Positions 54,483 to 63,501 are shown, counted from the first letter of the stretch. The stretch is DNA of 64,000 nucleotides from Lysobacteraceae bacterium (GCA_016789405.1 JAEUPQ010000011.1:220226-284225), one strand, 5' to 3'. Program-made: numbers and translations. The notes: generated from the sequence alone by a model not told the origin.

Positions 54483-55390
54483 ATCCGAATGACGTGATCG
54501 AAGCGTTCGTGCGCGACGTGATGCGCAAGGTCCCGGCGAAAGACCGGAACGACATCGGGCTGGAGCTGCGCGGACTGCTTTCGGACATGCTGGAGGACCG
54601 CGCACATCGCGAAGGCCGCCTGTCCGATGATGCGATGACGTTGTCGATGCTGCGGGAGTTCGGCACGCCATCCGAAGTCGCGGCACGCTATCGGCCACCG
54701 GGCCTCGCCGTCATTCCTCCGGAGCAGACGCGGACATTCGCGCTGCTGTCGCTGGTCGGCATTGCCTTGCAATGGGCCGTGACCCTGCCACGCGTGTTCG
54801 ACGGCCAGCCGGTCGTGACCTGGTGGTTCGGCGCGGGACTCGGTGCGCTGTGGTGGCCGGGCTTCCTCCTGATGATGGCGCTGCTGATGGCCGGTCTGCG
54901 GCACATCGGCTGGTATTCGCCGAAATGGACGCCGCGCACGGTCGATCCCGATCGCGTGCACCGTGGACTGGGCGTCACCGGCCTGGTGGGGATCGCGCTC
55001 GGCGCGATCTTCATGATCAGCCTGCCTTGGCTGGCCGCCGCGATGCCTGCACCGTTCCCGCGTATCTTCGAATTCGACGCCGAATTCCTGCGTCTTCGCG
55101 CATGGCCGGCGGTCCTGTTGTGGGTCGTCACCTTCGCAACGCATGCCTTCGCCATCAGACATGGTCGCTGGACGAAGACGACCCGTCGCGTGGAACAGGC
55201 GTCCACGCTCGGTTTCATCGCCCTGATGGCGTGGTGGATCCTGGCCGGGCCGATCTTCGTCGCGCCCTTGACCGATGAAGGCGCAAAGGGTGCGCTGGCC
55301 CTGGTGGTGTTGATCTCGTTCGTGAGCCTTGTCGCCAGCGCTTACCGCGAACGCACGCAGATCAGAACGCTTGGCACGACAGCAGGCTGA
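54479..55390 (+). CDS. HAAS-domain membrane protein (PadR partner)
   Basis: A 303-residue protein with an N-terminal soluble HAAS-type three-helix domain (about residues 1-80: DVIEAFVRDVMRKVPAKDRNDIGLELRGLL) and about seven membrane segments beginning near 84 (FALLSLVGIALQWAVTL; WWPGFLLMMALLMAGL; VTGLVGIALGAIFMISLPWL and later ones). PadR/HAAS pairs are widespread signalling modules, but what this one senses is unknown. Translationally coupled to padR. Confidence 0.85.
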   Translation: MNPNDVIEAFVRDVMRKVPAKDRNDIGLELRGLLSDMLEDRAHREGRLSDDAMTLSMLREFGTPSEVAARYRPPGLAVIPPEQTRTFALLSLVGIALQWAVTLPRVFDGQPVVTWWFGAGLGALWWPGFLLMMALLMAGLRHIGWYSPKWTPRTVDPDRVHRGLGVTGLVGIALGAIFMISLPWLAAAMPAPFPRIFEFDAEFLRLRAWPAVLLWVVTFATHAFAIRHGRWTKTTRRVEQASTLGFIALMAWWILAGPIFVAPLTDEGAKGALALVVLISFVSLVASAYRERTQIRTLGTTAG

Positions 55391-55417
55391 TTTCGACGAG
55401 ACGGCACGCCTGCAAAC

Positions 55418-55443
55418 AAAAGGCGCCCATCGGGCGCCTTTTT
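55418..55443. terminator. Bidirectional terminator between convergent genes
   Basis: Seven-bp stem GGCGCCC (55422-55428) / GGGCGCC (55432-55438) with ATC loop, preceded by AAAA and followed by TTTTT. It lies between the rightward HAAS gene (ends 55390) and the leftward peptidase gene (ends 55490), so it can serve both. Confidence 0.85.
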
Positions 55444-55489
55444 GCATTGTCGGTCCCATCATGCGCAGGTCAACTTCAGTGGGCGCTCC

Positions 55490-57397
55490 TCAGGGCGCAT
55501 CTCCGCGCAGATGCGCATCGAGGAACTGCAGCACCTTGCCGTAGCCTTCGATCTGGCTCTTCTTCTTCACGAAGCCGTGACCTTCATCGGGGAACACAAC
55601 GTATTCCACCGGCACGCCGTTCTTGCGGACTGCGGCCACGATCTCGTCCGACTCGGCCTGGATCACGCGCGGATCGTTCGCACCCTGCAGCACCATCAGC
55701 GGACGGCTGATCTTGTCGGCGTGGAACAGCGGCGAGGTCGCGATGAGGAAGTCGCGCTGCGTGGCCGGATCTCCGATCTCCTTGTAGAGCGCGGCACGGA
55801 AACTTTCCCAGTACGGCGGGATGCTCTCCAGCGTCCGCAGCCAGTTCGTGACGCCGAAGATATCGACACCCACCTTGAACTCCTGGGGATGGAAGGCCAG
55901 CGCGGCAACGGTCATGTAGCCGCCGTAGCTGCCACCGATGATGCCGATGCGATCGGGATCGACGTAATCCAGGCCCTGCAGGTACTTCTTCGCTGCAAGC
56001 GTGTCCCAGAGCGGTTCGCGGCCGTGCTTGCCGTCGTCGGCGGCGAAGAAGGTCTTGCCGTAACCGGAACTGCCGCGGTTGTTGATGCCCAGGACGACGT
56101 AGCCGTGGTTCGCGAGATACTGCAGGAACGCGCTGTGGGCGCGCGTCGTCTGTCCACCAGGACCACCATGCACCCACACCAGCGCGGGCGCCTTCTGCTG
56201 CGCGGTGGCCTGGTGGGGTTTCCACAGGATGTTGGGAATCTCCATGCCGTCGAAACTCTTGAACCGCACGACCTGTGAGGGCACGAGGTCGGCCGGATCG
56301 ATGGCCGGATTGAGCGAACGCGTGAGCTGCTTGGGCGACTGATTGAAATCGAAGACGAACAGGTCGTTGGGCTGTGCGTCGCCGTTGAGATAGAACGCAA
56401 CATACTTTTCCGAGCGGGAGATGACGCCGCCCGTGATCGTGCCAGCCGGCAATCGCGGCAGCGCGACCGGCTGGTTGCGCGCCACGTCGAGCACTTCAAG
56501 CTTCGAGCTGCCATCGACGTTGATCGAGGTCATGCGGTACTTGCCCGAGTGCGAGAACGCGGTGTACTCGATATCCCAGTCGGCACGCTGCACGGGTTCG
56601 TGCTTCCATGTGCCAAGCTCGACCCGACGCAGCTCGGCGAACTCGCCACGGTCGTTCGCCGTGTAGTAGAGCCATTTGGAGTCAGGGCTGAAGGTCTGGC
56701 CGCTGAAACTGGCTTCGCCGGTGTGCTCGGATACCTTGGTGACGCGGCTGTCGGCCAGGCTCACGAGGAACAGGTCGGCATCGTTCGTCGTATTGGAACG
56801 CGAAAGCGCCAGCCACTTCTCATCGCGGGACAGCGGCCCGATGTCGTGCCCGCCTTCGTTCCTGTACAGCAGGGTCCGCGCGTAGGTCGTGCTGTCGTAC
56901 CGATACAGGTCGAAGAACTTCGGATCGCGCTCATTGCTGATCACGTAGAAATGCTTGCCGTCGTGGCTGAAACCGTTGAACTCGGCACGATGGCCCTTGC
57001 CGGGAGTGAGGTCGTGGTCCTTCCCGTCGGCCCCGACGACGTACAGGTGGTACAGCTCGTCGCCACCGCTGTCGCGGGTGATCATGGCCCGGTCGTCGCT
57101 CGGGAAATAGGCCACGGCGTAGTTGTTGTCCGTGGTGGACGCGGTCAGCGCCGTCCATTCCCCGCCATCGCGCGGCATGGAATAGACGTTCCAGATACCG
57201 GTCTTGTTCGAAGCAAAGAGGATACGCGACTCGTCGGCGCTGAAGGAGGCGCCGCGGACCCCGACCGTTTCGATGAAGTCCTCGATGCTGTACTGCTTCG
57301 TCGGGCGCTGGATCGGCGGCGTGAGCGCCGACGCTGGCATCGCTGTCAGTGTGAGTCCGGCTGCGAGTGCGCCAGCCAAGATGATCGTTCTGAGCAT
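55490..57397 (-). CDS. Exported S9-family (prolyl oligopeptidase-like) peptidase
   Basis: A 635-residue secreted serine peptidase. Residues 1-24 form a signal peptide (TIILAGALAAGLTLTAMPASA). A beta-propeller region (about 45-370) with repeated ...SPDSKWLYYTAN-type blades precedes the catalytic alpha/beta-hydrolase domain: Ser in IIGGSYGGYMTVAAL, Asp in QGANDPRV, His in DEGHGFVKK. Likely releases short peptides or dipeptides from partly digested protein in the periplasm or outside. ATG 57397 has an AGGA ribosome site; the open frame continues to 57511. Confidence 0.93.
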   Translation of the reverse strand: MLRTIILAGALAAGLTLTAMPASALTPPIQRPTKQYSIEDFIETVGVRGASFSADESRILFASNKTGIWNVYSMPRDGGEWTALTASTTDNNYAVAYFPSDDRAMITRDSGGDELYHLYVVGADGKDHDLTPGKGHRAEFNGFSHDGKHFYVISNERDPKFFDLYRYDSTTYARTLLYRNEGGHDIGPLSRDEKWLALSRSNTTNDADLFLVSLADSRVTKVSEHTGEASFSGQTFSPDSKWLYYTANDRGEFAELRRVELGTWKHEPVQRADWDIEYTAFSHSGKYRMTSINVDGSSKLEVLDVARNQPVALPRLPAGTITGGVISRSEKYVAFYLNGDAQPNDLFVFDFNQSPKQLTRSLNPAIDPADLVPSQVVRFKSFDGMEIPNILWKPHQATAQQKAPALVWVHGGPGGQTTRAHSAFLQYLANHGYVVLGINNRGSSGYGKTFFAADDGKHGREPLWDTLAAKKYLQGLDYVDPDRIGIIGGSYGGYMTVAALAFHPQEFKVGVDIFGVTNWLRTLESIPPYWESFRAALYKEIGDPATQRDFLIATSPLFHADKISRPLMVLQGANDPRVIQAESDEIVAAVRKNGVPVEYVVFPDEGHGFVKKKSQIEGYGKVLQFLDAHLRGDAP

Positions 57398-57836
57398 GTG
57401 TAGTCCTGGGAGAGAGAGGAATGCGCCGGGCAGTGCACGATGCAGTGGATGCTGCGTCGCGGCATTGTCGGACATCGGTGCGGTGACCGGAAGCGCCGTG
57501 ATCGATCGCATGCGATACCGGCCCGTCCACTGACACGACGCAGCTCGTCAGGAACCGTGACGCGTCGATGTCGCCTCCCGGGCGCTGCACGTGCGCATGT
57601 CGCAATGCACAAAGCTGTCATCTCGCGACCTCACACTGTCGAACGCTCGAAGAACTGCAGGATGCTGCATTGCAGCGTATGCGCGTGTTGACCGCGCGCC
57701 GAACAAGACGCTAGCGTATGGTCAGGCAGGGAGCGGTCCCCCACACGGTCCGAATGCCGACCACGTTGTCGATCACGTGACGCGAACCCCCGGTTTCGCG
57801 CACGACCACACCGTCATACCACCAAGGATGCAGAAC
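57398..57836. other. Intergenic region between the peptidase and the SGNH hydrolase genes
   Basis: 439 bases with divergent starts at both ends. A possible rightward promoter for the SGNH gene is TTGACC (57688-57693), 18-base spacer, TAGCGT (57712-57717), about 120 bases before its start. Open frames here overlap each other and are not convincing genes. Nothing else recognised. Confidence 0.45.
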
Positions 57837-58925
57837 ATGACCCGTCGTTCCGGCAAGACCGCCCGTACCCTGTTGCCTGCGCTCGCACTCCTCGCCATCG
57901 GCACCACCTCGGCGAGTACGCTCAACCAGAACGTGTCGTGGACGATCGATCGTTCCGGCACCACCGCCAAGTACCGCCTGGTCGCCTACGGCGATTCGAT
58001 CTACGCCGGCTACAACGGTTCGACCACCAGCGCCGCGAAGTATTCGGCGCCGACCGTCGATGCCGAGTACCTGGCCGCGCTGTGGAACGCCGACATCGAA
58101 AGCGTGCGCCGCACGAAGTCCGGCGCGGTCGCATCCGACGTCTACAACAACAAGATCGTCGCCGAGCGCTCCTACATGCAGGCCACGTCCACGCGCGTGG
58201 TGACCTTCGAAATGTGCGGCAACGACGGCCTGCAGGCACGCTCCAGCTTCAAGGGTCAGAGCGGCAGCTGCAACTTCGGCGTGCTCGACACCGCCGTGAA
58301 CAACTGCAAGACCTACGTCGCGCGCTCGATGGACTACATCAACGCCAACGCCTACTCGGGCGTGAAGCTGAAGGTCATCGCCAACCTCTACTACCCGGGC
58401 TACAACGCCGACAACGTGCTCAGCACCTGCACGGACCCGGGCACCGGCGCACGCGTGAACATGCGCGACAAGTTCCTGCCGGCGCTGGCGAAGATGAACT
58501 ACTGGATGTGCGAATACGCCCGCCAGAAGGGTTTCAAGTGCGTGGACAACTTCGCCGACTACATGGGCGCGGACTACGATACCAATGGCGACGGGCAGGT
58601 GGACTCGGCCGCGCTGCGCTACGTCGCGGGCGAAAGCGAGTCCAGCTACGTGACCCGCATCACCTCGACGCTGCGAAGCACCCTGCGCGATGCGAACACC
58701 CACTTCGTGTCTTCGTCGAGCAGCTACGACTACATCCAGTCCGACGACGTGCATCCGACCTACCAGGGCGGCACGGTCAGCGCCGGCCTGTTCGGCGGCA
58801 CGACCGGCACCGGTGCCGCGCGCTACACCTCGTTCATCAACGGCCGCAACCCGGTCTGGAACCAGTACGGCCATGAGCGCATGGGCTGGGCCCTGTCGGT
58901 GTTCAGCCCGGTCAGCCCGTTCTGA
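57837..58925 (+). CDS. Secreted SGNH/GDSL-like hydrolase with a calcium-binding-type loop
   Basis: A 362-residue exported esterase-fold protein. Residues 1-27 are a signal peptide (LLPALALLAIGTTSA). The GDS block is VAYGDSIYAGYNGS with Ser54, the Asn block is EMCGNDG (Asn129), and the C-terminal Asp-x-x-His is SDDVHPTYQ, so the catalytic set is complete. The segment ADYDTNGDGQVDSAAL (about 275-290) looks like an EF-hand or dockerin calcium loop. Five cysteines in the mature part suggest disulfides. ATG 57837 is preceded by AAGGA; the ATG at 57828 is an alternative. Substrate unknown. Confidence 0.85.
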   Translation: MTRRSGKTARTLLPALALLAIGTTSASTLNQNVSWTIDRSGTTAKYRLVAYGDSIYAGYNGSTTSAAKYSAPTVDAEYLAALWNADIESVRRTKSGAVASDVYNNKIVAERSYMQATSTRVVTFEMCGNDGLQARSSFKGQSGSCNFGVLDTAVNNCKTYVARSMDYINANAYSGVKLKVIANLYYPGYNADNVLSTCTDPGTGARVNMRDKFLPALAKMNYWMCEYARQKGFKCVDNFADYMGADYDTNGDGQVDSAALRYVAGESESSYVTRITSTLRSTLRDANTHFVSSSSSYDYIQSDDVHPTYQGGTVSAGLFGGTTGTGAARYTSFINGRNPVWNQYGHERMGWALSVFSPVSPF

Positions 58926-58939
58926 TCGGCTGATCGCGG

Positions 58940-59617
58940 ATGACCGTGATGTCCTCCGGCAATGACCCCGCGCCACCGTCGCCGCAAGGCGATGGTGGCG
59001 TGCGCGTCACGGCTCGCCAGGGCAAGGGCGCGCGCAGGCGCGCCCTGTATCTGCTGCTGGGGTTCTCGCTGCTGGCGGTCGGCGTCGCCATCGTGCTCAT
59101 CAAGCGCGATGGTGGCCCCCTTCCCCTTCGCACCCGCGCGGCAGCGAATTCGACCGGGGCTCCGGAAACGCCTGTCGGCACACCCGCGCTCGCGGTCCAG
59201 GCAGAGGCGCGCATGCGTCGCGATCCCGACGACCTCGCGAACTACGTGTCGCCCGACGATCGCGCGCCCACCATGGGTGAAGTGATCGACAAGCTTCACG
59301 ATGCCGGCATCCACACGGGTCTCGGTGCCTTCAATCCGCCCGGCACGAGTCCGCCATTGGTGGGACTGGCCGTGCCGGAGGATTTCCCGCTACCCGAAGG
59401 TTACGTGCGCCACTACCAGGCCACGGACGATGGACAGCGCATCGAGCCGATCCTGATGTTCTCTCCCGATTTCGATTTCCGCGACGCTTCGGGCCGACCG
59501 ATCGCGATCCCCGACAACCTGGTCGTGCCCCCCCATCTGGCGCCGCCCGGACTGCCGCTTCGACCGATCGAGATCCCGCCACCGTCCGATCCACACGCCC
59601 CGCAACGAGGTGCCTGA
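58940..59617 (+). CDS. Hypothetical single-pass membrane protein, proline-rich
   Basis: A 225-residue protein with a basic cytoplasmic start, one membrane segment (about residues 36-54, LYLLLGFSLLAVGVAIVLI) and a periplasmic part without cysteines, rich in proline, ending in a repetitive PP-rich tail (PIEIPPPSDPHAPQRGA). No domain recognised. It starts 14 bases after the SGNH hydrolase stop and its stop lies 3 bases before the Lnt-like gene, so these three genes probably form one transcript and act together in the envelope. Confidence 0.7.
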   Translation: MTVMSSGNDPAPPSPQGDGGVRVTARQGKGARRRALYLLLGFSLLAVGVAIVLIKRDGGPLPLRTRAAANSTGAPETPVGTPALAVQAEARMRRDPDDLANYVSPDDRAPTMGEVIDKLHDAGIHTGLGAFNPPGTSPPLVGLAVPEDFPLPEGYVRHYQATDDGQRIEPILMFSPDFDFRDASGRPIAIPDNLVVPPHLAPPGLPLRPIEIPPPSDPHAPQRGA

Positions 59618-59620
59618 CGC

Positions 59621-62092
59621 GTGAGCGTGTCGATCCTGTCCGGCTGGCGCACTGTCGCCGGCCTTGTCCTCAGTGCGGCCCTGTTCGGTGTGTATGCCCA
59701 TGGCGGCCCGGCGTGGCCCCTGGGGTTCATCGCCCTCGTTCCTTGCCTGCTGGCATTCGACACCGCGCGTGGGGCCGGCGGCGCCCTGCGCGACGGCCTG
59801 CTCATGAGCATCGCCTTCGTCGTCGCGGTGTTCACCTGGTTCGGTTTCGCGATCGGCACCTTTACCGGTATCGGCCCGGCTGCCGGCCTCGCGGCACTCG
59901 TGCTCGCCGCACCGTTGCTGCAGCCGCAATGGATCGCGTTCGCGCTGGTGCGTCACGTCGTCGGCCGCCGCCACGGCGCACTGCTGCGTGCGCTGGCCGG
60001 TGCGTCGGCCTGGGTGGCGACGGAGTGGCTGGTGCCACGCCTGCTCGACGATACGCTCGGCCATGGTTTGCACGCCTCGCGGGTGCTGCGCCAGAACGCC
60101 GACCTTGGCGGCGCGGTCGGCCTCACCTTCGTGCTGATCCTGGTCAACGAAGCCATCGCCACGGCCATCACGCGACGCCACGAAGGTGTGCGCGCGCTTG
60201 CAGCGCCACTGTCGATCGCGTTTCTGCTGCCGATCGCCATGACAGGCTACGGCCTGTCGCGCCTGTCATCGCTCATGCCCTCGCATCAGGAGGACGTCGT
60301 CGCCGTGCGAGTGGGCATGGTGCAGGCGAACATCGTCGACTACGAGCGCCTGCGTCGCGAGATGGGCGCGTTCGAAGTCGTGCGCCACGTCCTGGACACC
60401 CATGCGCGACTGTCGCGCATCGCGACCGAACAGCATGACGTCGACGCGCTGCTGTGGTCGGAAACCGTGTATCCCACCACCTTCGGCAATGCGAAGAGCG
60501 AAGCCGGCCAGGAATTCGACCAGGCCATCCTTGACCTCGTCGCGCTGGAACGCGTGCCGCTCGTGTTCGGCACCTACGATCGCGATGAAGCTGGCGAATA
60601 CAACGCCGCTGCCTTCGTCGAACCGGGCAAGGGCTTGCTCGGCTTCTATCGCAAGACGCATCCCTTCCCCTTGACCGAATTCGTGCCGGCATGGCTCGAT
60701 GGTCCACGTTTCCGCGCGCTGTTCCCATGGGCAGGCACCTGGCGCGCAGGCGATGGTCCCCGCGTGTTCCCGCTGCGCACCACGGACGGTCGCGAGGTCC
60801 AGGTGATGCCGCTGATCTGCCTGGACGATGTCGACAGTATGCTCGCGATCGACGGGGCGCGGCTTGGCGCGCAGGCCATCCTCGGCATGTCGAACGACTC
60901 ATGGTTCACGCGCCATCCGCTCGGCGCCGAACTGCATCTCAACGTCGCCGCATTCCGCAGCATCGAAACGCGCCTGCCGCAACTGCGCGTGACCGCGAAC
61001 GGCATCAGCGCCGCGATCGACGCGCGCGGCGAGATCGTCGAGCGCACCGCGATGGACCGGGAAGCGGTGCTCGTCGGCACCCTTCACGCGCGGACACCCG
61101 AACCGACGCTGATGGTGCGCTGGGGCAACTGGGTCGGTCCGACGGCATTCGCCTCGTTGTTGCTTTACGGCCTCGTCGCGATGATGGGTTGGATACGCAG
61201 GCATTGGCGCTCACGGCATGCGCGACAGGCCACGATCGCTGACGATGCACCGCTGGACGTGGCGATGCTCACGCCCTTCTGGCGCTTCGTGATCGCTTCG
61301 CTGCGCGTCGTGTCGCGCGGTGGCGTGCTCTGGATGGCGCTGCAGGCACTGACCAACGACGGCACGCCCATCAACCCGGTCGCGCAGGTCTGGACCTTCG
61401 TCGGCCTCGTCCTGTTGCCCGAAGCCGCCTCGTGGAGCCTGATGCGCGCATTCGCTGCAGTGCTGCGCATCGAGGACAACACCTTGGTCATTGAGCAACC
61501 GTCCCGTCGTTTGGAGATCGCGACGAGCGACATCGTCGATGCGCACGTCTGGCACGTGCCGCTGCCGACCACTGGCGTCCAGCTGCATCTGCGTGCCGGT
61601 CCATGGCGCCATGCCATCGTCGGCATCGACCCCTTGCGCGTGATCCAGCGCCTCCGCGATGCAGGTGCAGCCGGAGTGCGTGACAGCATCCTGGACGCAC
61701 GCGCCGCCCATCACGGACATGCGTTGCACTCGGTCAGGCATCGGCTGCTCGACCATCCGTTGTTGAAGTTCGGCCTGTTTCCCCTGTTGCCTGCCCTGCC
61801 CGCGTTCCGCCTGCACCAGGTCATCGCCTATGGCGGCACCTTCGGCGAATGGCAGACCTACGGCGCCAAGGCCTGGCTGCTCGCGCTGTTCGTCTGGTGG
61901 GCATCGTGGGCCGTGAACCTGGCAATGATCGCAGCTGGCCTGCGCGTGCTCGTCGAAGCAGGCACGCTGCTGCCGCTGGCGGTTCGCCCGCAGAAGACAA
62001 CGGATGTCCGGCGCATGCTGGAGATTGCTGCGAGAGCGCTCTTCTACATCGGCGTGCCGCTGTGGTTGGCGATGCGGCTGTGGCCGTGGTGA
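59621..62092 (+). CDS. Lnt-like apolipoprotein N-acyltransferase with a long C-terminal extension
   Basis: Integral membrane enzyme of 823 residues. The first 525 or so correspond to Lnt (512 in E. coli): six membrane helices followed by the nitrilase-fold domain with the full catalytic triad Glu281 (WSETVYP), Lys345 (YRKTHPFPLTEFVP) and Cys400 (PLICLDDV), plus SNDSWF. The next 295 residues are extra: a soluble portion with beta-rich segments (about 625-690) and at least three further membrane segments (about 572-640 and 756-815). The start is GTG 59621. Likely acylates lipoproteins or a related amine substrate. The housekeeping lnt is expected elsewhere (normally next to corC/ybeX), so this is probably a paralogue. 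Confidence 0.85.
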   Translation: MSVSILSGWRTVAGLVLSAALFGVYAHGGPAWPLGFIALVPCLLAFDTARGAGGALRDGLLMSIAFVVAVFTWFGFAIGTFTGIGPAAGLAALVLAAPLLQPQWIAFALVRHVVGRRHGALLRALAGASAWVATEWLVPRLLDDTLGHGLHASRVLRQNADLGGAVGLTFVLILVNEAIATAITRRHEGVRALAAPLSIAFLLPIAMTGYGLSRLSSLMPSHQEDVVAVRVGMVQANIVDYERLRREMGAFEVVRHVLDTHARLSRIATEQHDVDALLWSETVYPTTFGNAKSEAGQEFDQAILDLVALERVPLVFGTYDRDEAGEYNAAAFVEPGKGLLGFYRKTHPFPLTEFVPAWLDGPRFRALFPWAGTWRAGDGPRVFPLRTTDGREVQVMPLICLDDVDSMLAIDGARLGAQAILGMSNDSWFTRHPLGAELHLNVAAFRSIETRLPQLRVTANGISAAIDARGEIVERTAMDREAVLVGTLHARTPEPTLMVRWGNWVGPTAFASLLLYGLVAMMGWIRRHWRSRHARQATIADDAPLDVAMLTPFWRFVIASLRVVSRGGVLWMALQALTNDGTPINPVAQVWTFVGLVLLPEAASWSLMRAFAAVLRIEDNTLVIEQPSRRLEIATSDIVDAHVWHVPLPTTGVQLHLRAGPWRHAIVGIDPLRVIQRLRDAGAAGVRDSILDARAAHHGHALHSVRHRLLDHPLLKFGLFPLLPALPAFRLHQVIAYGGTFGEWQTYGAKAWLLALFVWWASWAVNLAMIAAGLRVLVEAGTLLPLAVRPQKTTDVRRMLEIAARALFYIGVPLWLAMRLWPW

Positions 62093-62473
62093 ATGCCCTC
62101 CGGAGGCATCGGGCGTCGTTGCGCTTTGAACGCCGCGATAAGTGCATGCACCGCTCACTGCACGAGAAGCGGGATATCCCGGCAAAGAAGGCGTTCATTC
62201 GCCAGTATTGACCGAAATTCGCAGGCAATGGCCGTTATCCTGCAAGCAACCCATCGTGCCTGAAAGTGCCTCATCCCGGTTTGATATCGGGGCATGTACA
62301 CCCCGATAAGAGATATCAGGGTGTGCCTGCCGTGTATTTCGGCAAGACGCTGTCGGCCACAGGCTCGCGCCATGAGGCTATCTCGCTGATCCCTCTGGAA
62401 TTTCTCCGATTGACGAGTCAGAGACGCCTGTGGCAGCCTCTGCGCTACACCCCAATTTGGGGTCTACTTGTAG
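62093..62473. other. Non-coding stretch between the Lnt-like gene and the cassette array
   Basis: 381 bases with no convincing gene. A hairpin TATCGGGG (62285-62292) / CCCCGATA (62301-62308) and a small palindrome CCCAATTTGGGG (62449-62460) are visible. No integrase gene, and no recognisable cassette promoter (Pc), was found here. If this array has an attI site, it would include the core at 62474 and lie in this stretch. Confidence 0.5.
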
Positions 62474-62480
62474 TTAGGCA
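62474..62480 (+). other. Left boundary core site of the cassette array
   Basis: GTTAGGC matches the integron core G^TTRRRY. It is the exact complement of the R'' box GCCTAAC at 63051-63057 of the first attC, which is what recombination theory predicts for the first cassette, so this core is the real left end of cassette 1. It may belong to attI or to a lost preceding attC. Confidence 0.8.
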
Positions 62481-62510
62481 CCGTGCACCAATTCTCTCGG
62501 CAATCGAACC

Positions 62511-63056
62511 ATGGATGAAAAGCTACTCAGAAGGTATCGCGAGTACGCAAGTACAGAAGAGGCATTTGCCGTACTTCTAGTGAAAAAACATCTTGCACAG
62601 GCAAAAGGCCACTGGGTTGACGTGGTTAATTGCCGTCGCTACGAGATGTCTCCCGACAACATGCACTTCCGATTTGTCATCGGCGGCCTGTTCAAGAGAA
62701 CAATCCATCCTAAATATCCGCCGCGATCGGACTACACGACTAACGGAATATTTGACGAGCGCGCCTACTACTTGATGACACGCGCCATCACTTGGGAAAC
62801 GGCACACACGGACATCGAGCAGCAGAAAGCCAAAAGGATCTCGCCCCTCAAATTCGAGATCAAAGGTGTGAGCTATGACAAGAATGCTGGAAGCAAAGGT
62901 TTCTTCAAAAATGACGCTCCACCAGAGATCAAGGCTCTGGCGGAGAATCTTCTCGACCGTACAGACCCGCTCTGGGATAAGGCCCTGCAGTACGCCAATG
63001 CACCAGAGTATGTTTATGAGGTTCGACAAGCACGGGTTCTTCCGCCCGGTGCCTAA
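62511..63056 (+). CDS. Integron cassette gene 1, hypothetical protein
   Basis: A 181-residue soluble protein of unknown function encoded in the first cassette (62475-63104). Composition is clearly poorer in GC than the chromosome and richer in Lys, Asp, Tyr and Asn, pointing to foreign origin. Visible features: MDEKLLRRYREYASTEEAF start, a middle YYLMTRAITWETAHTDIEQQ, and a Lys-rich LKFEIKGVSYDKNAGSKGFF. No signal peptide, no membrane segment, no recognised domain. The stop TAA at 63054-63056 lies inside the R'' box of its attC, a usual cassette economy. Confidence 0.85.
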   Translation: MDEKLLRRYREYASTEEAFAVLLVKKHLAQAKGHWVDVVNCRRYEMSPDNMHFRFVIGGLFKRTIHPKYPPRSDYTTNGIFDERAYYLMTRAITWETAHTDIEQQKAKRISPLKFEIKGVSYDKNAGSKGFFKNDAPPEIKALAENLLDRTDPLWDKALQYANAPEYVYEVRQARVLPPGA

Positions 63057-63110
63057 CAATTCATTCAAGCCGACGCCGCTTCGCGGCGCGGCTTAATTCA
63101 GGCGTTAGAC
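63051..63110 (+). repeat. attC recombination site 1
   Basis: A 60-base imperfect palindrome. R'' is GCCTAAC (63051-63057) and R' is GTTAGAC (63104-63110); between them the central arms GCCGACGCCGC and GCGGCGCGGC (about 63069-63092) fold over the loop TTC. Crossover is expected after the G of R' at 63104. Nearly identical to the other two sites. Confidence 0.95.
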
Positions 63111-63117
63111 GTCAAGC

Positions 63118-63501
63118 ATGCAATACGGCGCTGGCTGGATCGTTCTGGAGAACCTTTACCCCGAGCCAGTCGAGAGGCTGGTCTCCGTTGTTTCGCCTCG
63201 ACGATCCTCGGGCCAGGTGGCGCAACTCATTGAGCAGCTTTACGTTGATCGTCACGGCTCTATTCGTGAGCGCCTGGAGTACAAGAAATCACCAAAGAAC
63301 TACCCTTACCGCACGCATGTCGGACTTTACTCTGGCGTCATGCACTGCGGCCAAAGCCCTGTACTACACGCAGTGTATGCGCACAAGATCTCACTAAAGG
63401 ATGGGCTCCTCGATTTCACCTACAAGGTTCTCGTGCGAGAAGAATCCGGCCACATTCCGGTCTTTGAAGATAGGCGTCGTACCATCGCGGTTGACGTCTA
63501 A
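63118..63501 (+). CDS. Integron cassette gene 2, hypothetical protein
   Basis: A 127-residue protein of unknown function in the second cassette. It starts 8 bases after the preceding attC core and its stop TAA (63499-63501) lies within the R'' box of the next attC. No signal peptide or membrane segment; the sequence is beta-rich with aromatic residues (GWIVLENLYPEPVERLVSVVS; HVGLYSGVMHCGQSPVL; LLDFTYKVLVREESG). GC is below that of the backbone genes. No family recognised. Confidence 0.8.
   Translation: MQYGAGWIVLENLYPEPVERLVSVVSPRRSSGQVAQLIEQLYVDRHGSIRERLEYKKSPKNYPYRTHVGLYSGVMHCGQSPVLHAVYAHKISLKDGLLDFTYKVLVREESGHIPVFEDRRRTIAVDV

Noticed and set aside
62266..62580. 104-residue frame across the left end of the cassette array
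   Set aside because: It crosses the verified core site at 62474 and overlaps cassette gene 1 in another frame; no domain and mixed composition.
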